A stretch of 10,371 nt of DNA from Tychonema litorale BBK16 (GCF_021648855.1 NZ_JAKJHX010000004.1:34599-44969), one strand, 5' to 3'; shown: positions 1 through 6,646, counted from the first letter of the stretch. Notes: generated by a model from the sequence alone, not told the origin. A program made the numbers and translations.

Positions 1-50
1 CGAGGCAGAGCCTCTAGATATGCGTTACCAGGCAGAGCCTGGGAACGAGG
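1..50. repeat. Palindromic intergenic repeat pair
   Basis: Two adjacent hairpin-forming units share the core GGCAGAGCC. The first is GAGGC-AGA-GCCTC at 2-14. The second has arms at 23-33 and 37-47 that match at 10 of 11 positions around an AGA loop. Repeats of this style are common in intergenic DNA of filamentous cyanobacteria. They lie just downstream of the sufB stop codon, so on the minus-strand transcript they would fold between sufB and whatever follows. There is no T-run typical of an intrinsic terminator, so a role in termination or RNA processing is only a guess. Confidence 0.7.
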
Positions 51-68
51 ATTTCTCAGCCACAGAAA

Positions 69-1511
69 TTACCCGACACTTCCTTCCAATTTCAGACTTA
101 ACAACTTATCAGCTTCCGCAGCAAATTCCATCGGTAATTGATTGAACACATCTTTGCAGAAACCGCTAATCATCATTGAAATCGCATTTTCTGCGGAAAT
201 TCCCCGTTGTGCAAAAAAGAACAATTGTTCTTCCCCAATTTTGGAAGTCGAAGCTTCGTGTTCCACTTTAGCAGTGTGGTTCTGCACTTGAATATATGGG
301 AAAGTATTGGCTTGAGCGTTATCCCCAATCAGCATGGAATCGCACTGGGAATAGTTGCGAGAACCGTTAGCACTCGGCCCCATTTTTACTAAACCGCGAT
401 AGCTGTTAGAAGAATTTCCGGCCGAAATTCCTTTGGAAATAATCGTGCTGCGAGTATTTTTGCCGACGTGGATCATTTTGGTGCCGGTGTCAGCTTGCTG
501 CTTATTGTTTGTCAGTGCTACTGAGTAGAATTCACCTACGGAGTTGTCGCCGACTAAGACGCAACTGGGATATTTCCAAGTAATCGCGGAACCTGTTTCT
601 ACTTGCGTCCAAGAAATCTTGGAATTGACTCCTTGACACAAGCCGCGCTTTGTTACAAAGTTATAAATTCCGCCTTTGCCATTTGCATCGCCGGCGTACC
701 AGTTTTGTACTGTGGAATATTTGATATCGGCATTATCCATTGTTACCAATTCCACGACGGCGGCGTGCAGTTGGTTGGTGTCAAACATCGGCGCGGTGCA
801 GCCTTCCAGGTAAGACACAGAGCTGTTTTCTTCTGCGATAATTAAGGTGCGCTCGAACTGGCCGGAATCTTCGTTGTTGATGCGGAAATAGGTTGACAAT
901 TCCATTGGGCATTTGACGCCTTTGGGAATGAAAACGAAGGAACCGTCGGTGAATACGGCGGAGTTGAGGGCTGCGAAAAAGTTGTCGCCGACTGGTACGA
1001 CAGTGCCAAGATATTTTTCGATTAGTTCGGGATAATCTTTGACGGCTTCTGTGATGGAACAGAAGATAACGCCGTCTTTGGCTAGCTTTTCTCTAAAGGT
1101 TGTGGCAATTGAAACGCTGTCGAAAACAACATCGACGGCGACATTTCCCAGTCGTCTTTGTTCGGAGAGCGGAATTCCTAATTTCTCGAAGGTTTCTAAT
1201 AGTGTCGGATCAACTTCGTCCAAACTGTTGAGCTTTTTGGGCTTTTGTTTGGGCGCGGAATAGTAGATAATGTTTTGGTAGTCGATCGCGGGATAGTTGA
1301 CATGAGGCCAGGTGGGCTCGGTCATGGTCAGCCACTTGCGGTATGCTTTGAGGCGGAATTGCAGCAGGAATTCCGGTTCGTTTTTCTTGGAGGAAATGAG
1401 TCGCACTACATCTTCGCTCAAGCCGCGGGGGATGGTGTCTGACTCGATGTCGGTGACGAAACCGTATTTGTAGGGCTGGTTGACTAGGGTTTGGGCTGTG
1501 GTAGAACTCAT
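69..1511 (-). CDS. sufB: Fe-S cluster assembly protein SufB
   Basis: SufB is the core scaffold subunit of the SUF system. With SufC (ATPase) and SufD it forms the SufBC2D complex, which builds iron-sulfur clusters in the cytosol and passes them to apo-proteins. SUF is the main cluster assembly pathway in cyanobacteria. The 480-residue length and sequence are typical of cyanobacterial SufB throughout. Cys238, in LEGCTAP, and Cys390, in SQCDSM, sit where the E. coli scaffold cysteines 254 and 405 would align; this alignment was made by eye. The C-terminal beta-helix core and helical end (EAD near 465-468) are intact. The ATG at 1511 gives the usual MSSTTxQ start; no strong Shine-Dalgarno is visible. 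The gene is divergent from sufR across 183 bp, an arrangement known in cyanobacteria where SufR represses the suf operon. The other suf genes would lie beyond the left edge. There are no HIP1 octamers inside it, unlike most of the other long genes here. Confidence 0.97.
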   Translation of the reverse strand: MSSTTAQTLVNQPYKYGFVTDIESDTIPRGLSEDVVRLISSKKNEPEFLLQFRLKAYRKWLTMTEPTWPHVNYPAIDYQNIIYYSAPKQKPKKLNSLDEVDPTLLETFEKLGIPLSEQRRLGNVAVDVVFDSVSIATTFREKLAKDGVIFCSITEAVKDYPELIEKYLGTVVPVGDNFFAALNSAVFTDGSFVFIPKGVKCPMELSTYFRINNEDSGQFERTLIIAEENSSVSYLEGCTAPMFDTNQLHAAVVELVTMDNADIKYSTVQNWYAGDANGKGGIYNFVTKRGLCQGVNSKISWTQVETGSAITWKYPSCVLVGDNSVGEFYSVALTNNKQQADTGTKMIHVGKNTRSTIISKGISAGNSSNSYRGLVKMGPSANGSRNYSQCDSMLIGDNAQANTFPYIQVQNHTAKVEHEASTSKIGEEQLFFFAQRGISAENAISMMISGFCKDVFNQLPMEFAAEADKLLSLKLEGSVG

Positions 1512-1694
1512 TATTTTGGGTGTTCAGTGTTCTAGATAATGCTCTCAAAGATGACAGACGGGACAATTGCTGTCTGGGCTTGAGCGAGTTCTGCTGGACT
1601 GCTCTGTTGAGTTAAACAACTGGTTGGTTGCTTTACTATATTTTAAGCTACATTAACAATAGCGATCTTGTCAAAGTCAAATTAATATTTTTTT
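1512..1694. promoter_or_regulatory. sufB-sufR divergent promoter region
   Basis: This 183-bp gap must hold the promoters of both genes. For sufR (plus strand), a plausible pair is TTAAAC at 1612-1617 and TACTAT at 1634-1639 with a 16-bp spacer. That would put the SufR operator between the -35 and -10 boxes and fit autorepression. For sufB (minus strand), TTGAC-like boxes can be read from the complement of about 1665-1680, but no -10 element stands out. Only the existence of the control region is firm; the individual boxes are weak matches. Confidence 0.6.
1617..1630. promoter_or_regulatory. SufR operator (CAAC-N6-GTTG)
   Basis: CAAC at 1617-1620 and GTTG at 1627-1630 are separated by exactly six bases. 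This matches the inverted repeat CAAC-N6-GTTG described for SufR binding in cyanobacteria. It lies between divergent sufB and sufR, as expected for a repressor controlling both. Holo-SufR ([4Fe-4S]) would bind and repress, and cluster loss would relieve repression. A second GTTG at 1623-1626 sits inside the spacer. I see no second perfect site in the gap, although two sites have been reported in other species. Confidence 0.8.
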
Positions 1695-2378
1695 GTGATG
1701 ATGCAGACTCAGCAGACTTCCACTAAACAAGATATCTTGCAGTTTTTGCTCAAGGGGGATAAAGCCACGGCTCTTGAGTTGGCTGAGTCTTTAGATATCA
1801 GTCCGCAAGCGATTCGCCGTCATTTGAAGGATTTGGAGGGGGACGGGCTGATTCTGTATCAGTCGGTGCAGGCTGGGATGGGGCGACCGCAGCATATCTA
1901 TGAGCTTACCAGTCTGGGGCGCGATCGCTTCCCGAATCGTTATGGCGATTTTGCAGTCTCTTTTCTGGATACTTTGGCTGAGACTGTTGGCCGCGAGCAG
2001 GTGATTTCTATCTTGCGAAAACAGTGGCAACGTAAGGCGATGGAGTACCGCAGACTGATGGGTGCGGGTTCCCTGGAAGAGCGAGTGGCTAGGTTGATGG
2101 AGCTTCGCAGGGATGAGGGTTACATGGCTGAGTGGTATCCTGTAGAATCGGTGGATGATGGGACGTGCGGCGCTGATCAGGGCGATCGATTTGTGTTTAT
2201 GGAACACAATTGTGCTATTTCTAATGTGGCGGAAACTTTTCCGAGTGTTTGTGGTAATGAGTTGGAGATGTTTGCGGCTGTGTTGCCGGATTGTACTATA
2301 GAGCGCACTCACTGGATTATTGATGGGGAACATCGCTGCGGTTATTTGATTGCAAGGAAGAAGTTAGTTGACTGTTGA
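1695..2378 (+). CDS. sufR: SufR, [4Fe-4S] transcriptional repressor of suf
   Basis: SufR is a DeoR-like winged-helix regulator that represses the suf operon and itself when it carries an iron-sulfur cluster. The N-terminus (about residues 10-75) has the helix-turn-helix, including LELAESLDISPQAIRRHL, followed by a wing region. The C-terminus carries four cysteines (173, 186, 200, 215) spaced C-X12-C-X13-C-X14-C, the arrangement described for SufR cluster binding. Cys155 and Cys227 fall outside this pattern. At 227 residues it is about normal length. Three consecutive start codons are possible: GTG at 1695, ATG at 1698 and ATG at 1701. No Shine-Dalgarno separates them, and the ATG codons are the likelier starts. 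The gene is divergent from sufB with a SufR operator between. Its last codons form the left arm of a long inverted repeat. Confidence 0.95.
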   Translation: MMMQTQQTSTKQDILQFLLKGDKATALELAESLDISPQAIRRHLKDLEGDGLILYQSVQAGMGRPQHIYELTSLGRDRFPNRYGDFAVSFLDTLAETVGREQVISILRKQWQRKAMEYRRLMGAGSLEERVARLMELRRDEGYMAEWYPVESVDDGTCGADQGDRFVFMEHNCAISNVAETFPSVCGNELEMFAAVLPDCTIERTHWIIDGEHRCGYLIARKKLVDC

Positions 2379-2489
2379 CAGTTGACTGTAGTTATTAGTT
2401 ATTAGTTATTAGTTATTTTACTTGTTATTGACCAGTCACCAGTCAACAGTCAACAGTCAACAGTCAACAGTCAACAGTCAACAGTCAAC
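2367..2489. repeat. Two heptamer tandem repeats in an inverted arrangement
   Basis: TAGTTAT occurs four times in perfect tandem at 2389-2416. AGTCAAC occurs seven times in perfect tandem at 2441-2489, preceded by one variant copy (AGTCACC, 2434-2440). The left stretch at 2367-2388 (GTTGACTG followed by TTGACAGTTGACTG) is the reverse complement of the AGTCAAC array at 21 of 22 positions. A transcript could therefore form a very long stem. A single inverted TAGTTAT (ATAACTA, 2492-2498) sits at the next start codon. These resemble the short tandemly repeated repetitive sequences with 7-bp units known from filamentous cyanobacteria. The left arm overlaps the last codons of sufR. Confidence 0.9.
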
Positions 2490-2497
2490 AAATAACT

Positions 2498-2869
2498 ATG
2501 GAATCTGATTTTTTAAAGCCGGAAGAGTGTGCGGAAGTTGATATGGCGCTGCTGTCGTCGAAGGAAAAGTTTTCGGCGCGGTTGGCAATTTATGCTTTGA
2601 GAGTGCTCAAGCAAATTGCTGGGGAGACTGGTTTGTCGGTGGTTGAGGTGAGTAATCAGCAGGTGATGGATTGGGTTAGGAATGATGAGATTATTCAGCA
2701 GTCAATTCAAGTTGATGCTAGTTTTGAAAACTTTTTTACGAATTTGGTAATTGCTTCTTTGCGGCCGTTGAGGCAAATTGCGACAGAATCTGAAGGGGCG
2801 ATCGAGCAATTAACAGTTAAGCAGGTTGTGGCGTGGTTTGAGAAGGATGCGAAGATTCGCAGAGAGTAG
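2498..2869 (+). CDS. Conserved-looking hypothetical protein with internal duplication
   Basis: I do not recognise a named family for this 123-residue protein. It has no signal peptide or membrane segment and should be cytosolic. Two similar helical units are visible: residues 22-66 (ALRVLKQIAGETG then QQVMDWVRNDEII) and residues 75-120 (SLRPLRQIATESEG then KQVVAWFEKDAKI). The ATG at 2498 follows directly on the heptamer repeats and has no Shine-Dalgarno. ATG at 2543 (Met16) is an alternative that would still keep both repeats. It lies 119 bp after sufR in the same direction, so read-through from the sufR promoter is possible, although the intervening inverted repeat may block it. The conserved duplicated pattern argues for a real gene. 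No function can be assigned. Confidence 0.75.
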   Translation: MESDFLKPEECAEVDMALLSSKEKFSARLAIYALRVLKQIAGETGLSVVEVSNQQVMDWVRNDEIIQQSIQVDASFENFFTNLVIASLRPLRQIATESEGAIEQLTVKQVVAWFEKDAKIRRE

Positions 2870-2908
2870 GATATGGATGTGGCGTTTTTGGATTTGCGAT
2901 CGGGCTGA

Positions 2909-2934
2909 TGGGCGGGCACGGGGGCACCGCCCCT
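2909..2934. repeat. GC-rich palindromic repeat
   Basis: GGGCGG at 2909-2914 pairs with CCGCCC at 2926-2931 around a G-rich loop (GCACGGGGGCA). This GGGCGGGCACGG...CACCGCCCC element is a widespread intergenic repeat in filamentous cyanobacteria. It sits 40 bp after the stop of the preceding gene and could stabilise or end that transcript, but there is no T-run after it. Confidence 0.7.
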
Positions 2935-2986
2935 ACAAAACCTTGGTTGTTCGGAGGGCAAACCTCAAAAATATTTCAAAAAGGGG

Positions 2987-3015
2987 TTGACAAACTTAGG
3001 GGAGTTTGGTAATTT
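2987..3015 (+). promoter_or_regulatory. Predicted promoter of the 5S rRNA unit
   Basis: A perfect -35 box TTGACA lies at 2987-2992. After a 17-bp spacer comes TAATTT at 3010-3015, an A/T-rich but imperfect -10 box. Transcription would start near 3022 and give a leader of roughly 65 nt before the 5S gene. The leader contains a small hairpin (GATGC-AGC-GCATC, 3036-3048). This is the best promoter-like match upstream of the 5S gene and supports independent transcription. Confidence 0.55.
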
Positions 3016-3088
3016 AATAAATGTCGAGCGAAAGAGATGCAGCGCATCAAGTTAAACGCAGACACAGGATTCAAAGTTTTCAAAGCTT

Positions 3089-3206
3089 TCCTGGTGCTTA
3101 TGATGTAATGGAACCACTCCGATCCATCCCGAACTCGGTTGTTAAACGTTGCTATGGCGAAGATACTCGGCGGGTCACTGCCCGGTAAAATAGCTCGGTG
3201 CCAGGT
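3089..3206 (+). rRNA. rrf: 5S ribosomal RNA, isolated copy
   Basis: The 118-nt stretch has the standard bacterial 5S layout. The 5' end TCCTGGTGCT pairs with the 3' end GGTGCCAGGT to form helix I (nine pairs counting G-U). The loop signature GGAACCACTCCGATCCATCC then CCGAACTCGG gives helix III. The segments GTAATG and CGTTGC pair for helix II, and GCGAAGATACT followed by AAAATAGCTCGG closes the molecule. It would be part of the large ribosomal subunit. Unlike the usual 16S-tRNA-23S-5S order, no 23S gene lies upstream: the preceding gene is a small protein-coding gene, and a promoter-like sequence and a terminator bracket the 5S alone. It may be an extra copy outside the rrn operons. End positions are accurate to a few bases. 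Confidence 0.93.
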
Positions 3207-3217
3207 TAATAATAAAT

Positions 3218-3260
3218 TAAAGCTCTTTTCCCGCAACAACGGAAAGGAGCTTTAGTTTTT
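3218..3260 (+). terminator. Rho-independent terminator of the 5S unit
   Basis: The arms TAAAGCTCTTTTCC (3218-3231) and GGAAAGGAGCTTTA (3241-3254) form a 14-bp stem with one G-U pair and a nine-base loop. The stem is followed by GTTTTT. It begins 11 bases after the 5S 3' end. This is the clearest intrinsic terminator in the window. Confidence 0.9.
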
Positions 3261-3289
3261 GGGGGAAGTTGTTAGTCATTTGGTTTAGG

Positions 3290-3378
3290 GCTCGGCGGTT
3301 GAAACCGCGCAGCAGCAGACAAACGAAGCTCGGCGGTTGAAACCGCTTCTACACAAACGAAGTCCGCCTCCGCGGACT
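3290..3378. repeat. Compound direct and palindromic repeat upstream of the DUF2283 gene
   Basis: GCTCGGCGGTTGAAACCGC occurs twice, at 3290-3308 and 3328-3346 (period 38). Each copy contains the inverted arms GCGGTT and AACCGC. ACAAACGAAG also occurs twice, at 3319-3328 and 3353-3362. The block ends in a seven-bp hairpin, AGTCCGC at 3361-3367 with GCGGACT at 3372-3378. Such mosaics are typical of Oscillatoria/Microcoleus-type intergenic DNA. It ends about 20 bp before the next start codon, so it forms most of that gene's upstream region. Confidence 0.75.
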
Positions 3379-3399
3379 GAAGAATAAGAGGTAAAATTT

Positions 3400-3618
3400 A
3401 TGAAGATTAGTTATGCTTCCGAAATTGATGCTCTCTACATTAGACTTGTAGAAGGTAAGCATCAGTGTCGCACTTTACAGTTAACTGACGAAATTGCTTT
3501 AAATATTGGGGAAAATGAGTTATTGGTAGGGATAGAAGTTTTAGATTCTACACAGGTTTTAGGTAGTGGAAATGTACCTAATGTAGTGCTAGAAAATATA
3601 GCTTTTACCGTAGCTTAA
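3400..3618 (+). CDS. DUF2283 family small protein
   Basis: This 72-residue protein has the DUF2283 pattern: an N-terminal beta-rich MKISYASEIDALYIRL segment followed by the acidic turn GENELLVGIEVLDSTQVLG. DUF2283 proteins are small, cytosolic and of unknown biochemical role. In other genomes they are often found in the company of small toxin-antitoxin-like genes. The ATG at 3400 is supported by AAGAGG seven bases upstream, one of the better ribosome binding sites here. Its 3' end overlaps the convergent small gene on the minus strand by 14 bp (3605-3618), so the two transcripts would be antisense at their ends. No toxin partner lies beside it. Confidence 0.85.
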   Translation: MKISYASEIDALYIRLVEGKHQCRTLQLTDEIALNIGENELLVGIEVLDSTQVLGSGNVPNVVLENIAFTVA

Positions 3619-3829
3619 ATTCGCTCTCCGGCTGATTAGTCGTTACTTCCAAGCGATCGACCTCCTCGAACCATTTGGCCCAAGCTTTAGCAATATCGTC
3701 TGGGATTTTGGGTTCAGCTATTCTATTTTGGTGCTTGTGCATCACAAAGTCGATGAACTCGCTGACTTCTGGCAAGAATGATTCTGGAAGTTTCTGCAAT
3801 TTGGCGATCGCGATCTCACGAATAGTCAT
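3605..3829 (-). CDS. DUF2281-like small protein, possibly C-terminally truncated
   Basis: The 74-residue product starts MTIREIAIAKLQKLPESF and continues LPEVSEFIDFVMHKHQ, a pattern I associate with the DUF2281 group. In cyanobacteria these short proteins often look like the antitoxin half of a toxin-antitoxin pair. The middle has a typical KAWAKWFEEVDRLEV motif. A ribosome binding site (AAAGAGG) lies about eight bases before the ATG at 3829. Relatives as I remember them run on for some 10-15 more residues with a basic, Gln-rich tail. Here the frame stops at ESEFKLR, inside the end of the convergent DUF2283 gene, so the tail may have been lost. No toxin gene (for example PIN domain) follows on the minus strand: 3400-3604 is taken by the opposing gene. 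Family assignment is by pattern only. Confidence 0.75.
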   Translation of the reverse strand: MTIREIAIAKLQKLPESFLPEVSEFIDFVMHKHQNRIAEPKIPDDIAKAWAKWFEEVDRLEVTTNQPESEFKLR

Positions 3830-3960
3830 AACAATTGCCTCTTTCAGTGGTCTTTATTTTAACACAATCATCACAGGCGATCGCCCTTATTTTAGCAGTC
3901 AATAGTGGGCGATCGCCTTCCGCCTTCCTCATAGCCAGAATCGCGGGCAAAAGTTTCTGC

Positions 3961-6348
3961 CTAAACTGTGCTATATTTTTGACCAATTTGTCGAAGCAAT
4001 TTAGTGAAATTGTCCTTGTCCGATTCGTCTAGAAACCTATCTACTACCTCTTTTAACCTAGACAAGTCCTTGGTATAGTTCTTCTCAGATAGCTGTGAAA
4101 CTAATTGCGACGAGAAAAACTTTACTAAATCAGGTTCATTAGATAAGACATCTACAACATCTTTCAACTTAGACAAGTTCTGACTATACTTCTCGTCTGA
4201 TAAAATAGCTACTGCATTTTTTAATTTTGGCAACTTGTTTTTATACTTCTCATTAGAAACCAGATCCGATAAGTTTTTGTCACTCCCCACAATAGTTACT
4301 AACTCTTGCAACTTAGATAAATTGGTATAGTATTTCTCGTCAGACAAAATATCTACTACTTTTTTCAACTTAGACAACTCCTGTTTCTGATTCGCGTCTG
4401 ATAGCAGTGAAGTTAATTTGCTTTCCTTATTGACAAATTTTGCTAAATTTTCATACTTAATTGAATCAGCTTCTGAAAGAAATATTTTCCAAGCCATTTT
4501 TTCGTTTGTAAATACAACCCCCTCTTTTCCATCCTTAAAAACACTGTAGTCTATCAAAGCGATTACTTTTTCTTCATAGTCAAGAGACAGCCATGAAGAT
4601 AGCGATTTCGATAGTTTATCTAATGGAATATTAGGAGCAGAAAATCCCTCTTCAATGCCGCCATTTTTTGGAGTTATATTCTGTTGAATAAATTCTCCCC
4701 AATAACCGGGAATTATATCTTCAGTATAGGTGTAAGTCCGAGTTTCTAATTGATGCAGCACAGATGAATCGCGACTCTTTCCACCTTTGAGTAATGACCA
4801 AATTAAAAATGCTGTACCCGATGCAACAAGAGCAGCGCCGCCAGTCATTACACTGAGTCCACCAATAGTCGAGATGGTAGCAGTGATAGCAGCAGCACCG
4901 GACAATGTACCTGCTGCTCCCAAAGCACTCGCAGCAGTCCAAGCAGCTAAAATAGTTGCAGTACCGGCGACTGTTCCTGTACCAATTGCAATTCCCAGGT
5001 TTTTTTGGTCTTCGCTGTCCATTTCTGAGACTAACGCAATAGACAGGACTCCTGCGGCTCCAATTAACGCGGCTCCTCCTGTTGCTACTGCTAAACCACC
5101 CAGCATTCCTAAACCACCAGCCGCGACAGAACCACCACCTAAAACAGCTAAAGTCGCGTTGGTTGCAGCCGCCCCAGACAAACTGGTAATACTAACACCC
5201 GTTGCTGTTTCTGCTCCAAGTGTACTCAACACTCTCGTAGCTTGTGGAACAATTGCTGCTCCTTTGTCTTTAGCATCCGTCAGTTGGTCTTTGAATGCTT
5301 GAGCAGTTTGGACAAAAGCATCGGATTTTTCACCAGAAGCAACTTGATTATCTAAATTTTGTTTCCTTGCTATCGAGTAAACAGCTTTAGCATTTTCTGG
5401 GATTTTGGCTTTGTTAATGAAAGAGTCTAGCGACTTCAAAGTTGCTGTATCTTCTACTGTCTTACCATCGCGAACCTGCTGATAAGTTGACTGGTAATTA
5501 TTCTTTTGTTCATCAGTCAATTGGCTTTCTTTAATCTGTTTTACCAGAATAAAATCAACTGTTAAGCCTCTTGAATTGGCACTGGATAAAGTGTAAGTCT
5601 GTTTTATTTCTAAAGGCAGCGTCGAACTTGCTACTATTGAGTCAATATCTGTGAGTGCCTTAAAGTCAGGAACTGGTTCGCCGGCACGGACGTATGCAAA
5701 AGTTCCTCTGATCAGCTTCTTCTCTATCTCAGTCAATTTAGATTGAGCCAAGGTCGATTCAATGGCTTGCGAAATTCCGAGCAGGCGTGAATTGATACTG
5801 GCGAGTTGGTAACGCTCTTGAATTTTGCTGTCTAGCTTTGAGGACGATATCACATAATCCAGAAAATCCAAGGCGATCAGATCATCAATGTACTCACCAT
5901 CTTCAACTTGCTCATAAACAAATTTGCATTTAGCTTTGCTTGCTTGTTCGACAAATTGCGTATTTTTGTCAATTTCTTGATAAACTTGATCGGCTATTCT
6001 AATTTGTCGATCGTATAAGGTATGCAAAACTACAGTAATATCTTTGCCGTCTTGACCGCGCCCTTTGATGGTAATCTGTTGGCTATCTTGAGCTTTGGAG
6101 GGAATTGCTACCTGACAAGGTTCTCCCGATCGCAAAGTAAATGTTTCCTTCCCTCCGTTTCGCGCTATTGTATAAGGAACAAAAATATGATAGTTCTCCA
6201 AGGTAGAGAAATTTTTGCCTAATCCCTCGCTATCAGCCATAGCGCTAGCTGGATCGAGCAAGTCTTTTGTCAATAAACCCAAAGTACCTAAAGCAACATA
6301 ACTAAGAAAAGAGCGACGGTTGAGAGGAGAAATATTTAGGTTAGTCAT
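3961..6348 (-). CDS. Tat-exported multidomain protein of unknown function
   Basis: I cannot name this 795-residue protein. Residues 10-18 (NRRSFLSYV) and the hydrophobic stretch to about 27 form a twin-arginine signal, with cleavage likely after ASAMA (about 38). Residues 52-115 resemble the second half of the DnaJ C-terminal substrate-binding domain: VPYTIARNGGKETF, VAIPSKA, ITIKGRG, DGKDITVVLHTLYD. Residues 144-338 hold three related helical repeats, each beginning Y-x-x-V-x-x-G and containing a later Y-x-L/I-A/S motif. Residues 376-521 are Gly/Ala-rich and hydrophobic with glycine-zipper spacing; GGLAVATGGAALIGAAG near 417 recurs as GGLSVMTGGAALVASG near 496. Residues 590-640 (KDGKEGVVFTNEKMAWK) may be a PH-like fold. 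Residues 649-772 carry five 19-residue repeats of the type LSDEKYxxNLSKLKxVVD. It appears to be a single-gene unit, with a possible promoter near 6551-6579. A membrane-associated scaffold, chaperone or pore-forming protein is possible, but none is shown. Confidence 0.88.
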   Translation of the reverse strand: MTNLNISPLNRRSFLSYVALGTLGLLTKDLLDPASAMADSEGLGKNFSTLENYHIFVPYTIARNGGKETFTLRSGEPCQVAIPSKAQDSQQITIKGRGQDGKDITVVLHTLYDRQIRIADQVYQEIDKNTQFVEQASKAKCKFVYEQVEDGEYIDDLIALDFLDYVISSSKLDSKIQERYQLASINSRLLGISQAIESTLAQSKLTEIEKKLIRGTFAYVRAGEPVPDFKALTDIDSIVASSTLPLEIKQTYTLSSANSRGLTVDFILVKQIKESQLTDEQKNNYQSTYQQVRDGKTVEDTATLKSLDSFINKAKIPENAKAVYSIARKQNLDNQVASGEKSDAFVQTAQAFKDQLTDAKDKGAAIVPQATRVLSTLGAETATGVSITSLSGAAATNATLAVLGGGSVAAGGLGMLGGLAVATGGAALIGAAGVLSIALVSEMDSEDQKNLGIAIGTGTVAGTATILAAWTAASALGAAGTLSGAAAITATISTIGGLSVMTGGAALVASGTAFLIWSLLKGGKSRDSSVLHQLETRTYTYTEDIIPGYWGEFIQQNITPKNGGIEEGFSAPNIPLDKLSKSLSSWLSLDYEEKVIALIDYSVFKDGKEGVVFTNEKMAWKIFLSEADSIKYENLAKFVNKESKLTSLLSDANQKQELSKLKKVVDILSDEKYYTNLSKLQELVTIVGSDKNLSDLVSNEKYKNKLPKLKNAVAILSDEKYSQNLSKLKDVVDVLSNEPDLVKFFSSQLVSQLSEKNYTKDLSRLKEVVDRFLDESDKDNFTKLLRQIGQKYSTV

Positions 6349-6646
6349 AACTGAGTATTTGTAGCTTGAATGTAGTTTTTAGGCGAAATAATCAAATCCG
6401 AACTCTAATTTATCAAGTTCGTTACTTCAAAATTTACTAGCAAACTTACCCTTAGCCCTAGTGGCCCACCCCAAAGCCTCTGATTGCTCCTAAATGGGAT
6501 AAGCTTGTTTTTTTGGCGAAATTTTCCTGGCGCCAAAGCAAACTTTTTGTATTAAATCACGGACACCCAACTTTGTCAACAGGTGATTGACTACAAAACT
6601 GCGCCTGTTAAGCAAAAGGGATTTGATATGATTAGCTAATTTGTGG
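6349..6646. other. Intergenic region between thiS and the Tat-exported protein gene
   Basis: This 298-bp A/T-rich gap has no convincing gene on either strand. It contains an imperfect palindrome (TTTGGCG at 6512-6518, CGCCAAA at 6531-6537, 12-base loop). The palindrome is not followed by a T-run on either strand and so is a poor terminator. It also holds the predicted minus-strand promoter listed separately. The first roughly 200 bases before the 795-residue gene would be a long untranslated leader if that promoter is used. Confidence 0.6.
6551..6579 (-). promoter_or_regulatory. Predicted promoter for the 795-residue protein gene
   Basis: On the minus strand there is a perfect TTGACA (complement of 6574-6579). 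A 17-bp spacer and TTTAAT (complement of 6551-6556) follow. The start would be near 6543, about 195 nt before the start codon at 6348. It is the best sigma-70-type match in the gap. It supports separate transcription of this gene from thiS, which ends 68 bp upstream. Confidence 0.45.

Noticed and set aside
1791..2333. 180-residue open frame antisense to sufR
   Set aside because: sufR is clearly the coding strand, with an intact HTH and cysteine motif.
2434..2489. Possible CRISPR array
   Set aside because: The units are seven bases long and directly tandem with no spacers, so it is a simple tandem repeat.
2976..3239. 87-residue open frame on the minus strand
   Set aside because: It runs antisense through the 5S rRNA and its terminator; its length is explained by the RNA sequence and its product resembles nothing.
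3830..3960. Possible gene remnant with two close HIP1 sites (3877 and 3909)
   Set aside because: Short readable stretches exist on both strands but none has a start, length or family pattern that supports a gene or pseudogene.
4787..5302. 171-residue Ala/Pro-rich open frame on the plus strand
   Set aside because: It is the antisense shadow of the Gly/Ala-rich region of the 795-residue protein; the codon bias of that region removes stops on the other strand.
6512..6537. Intrinsic terminator for thiS
   Set aside because: The palindrome has a large loop and no T-run downstream on the minus strand.
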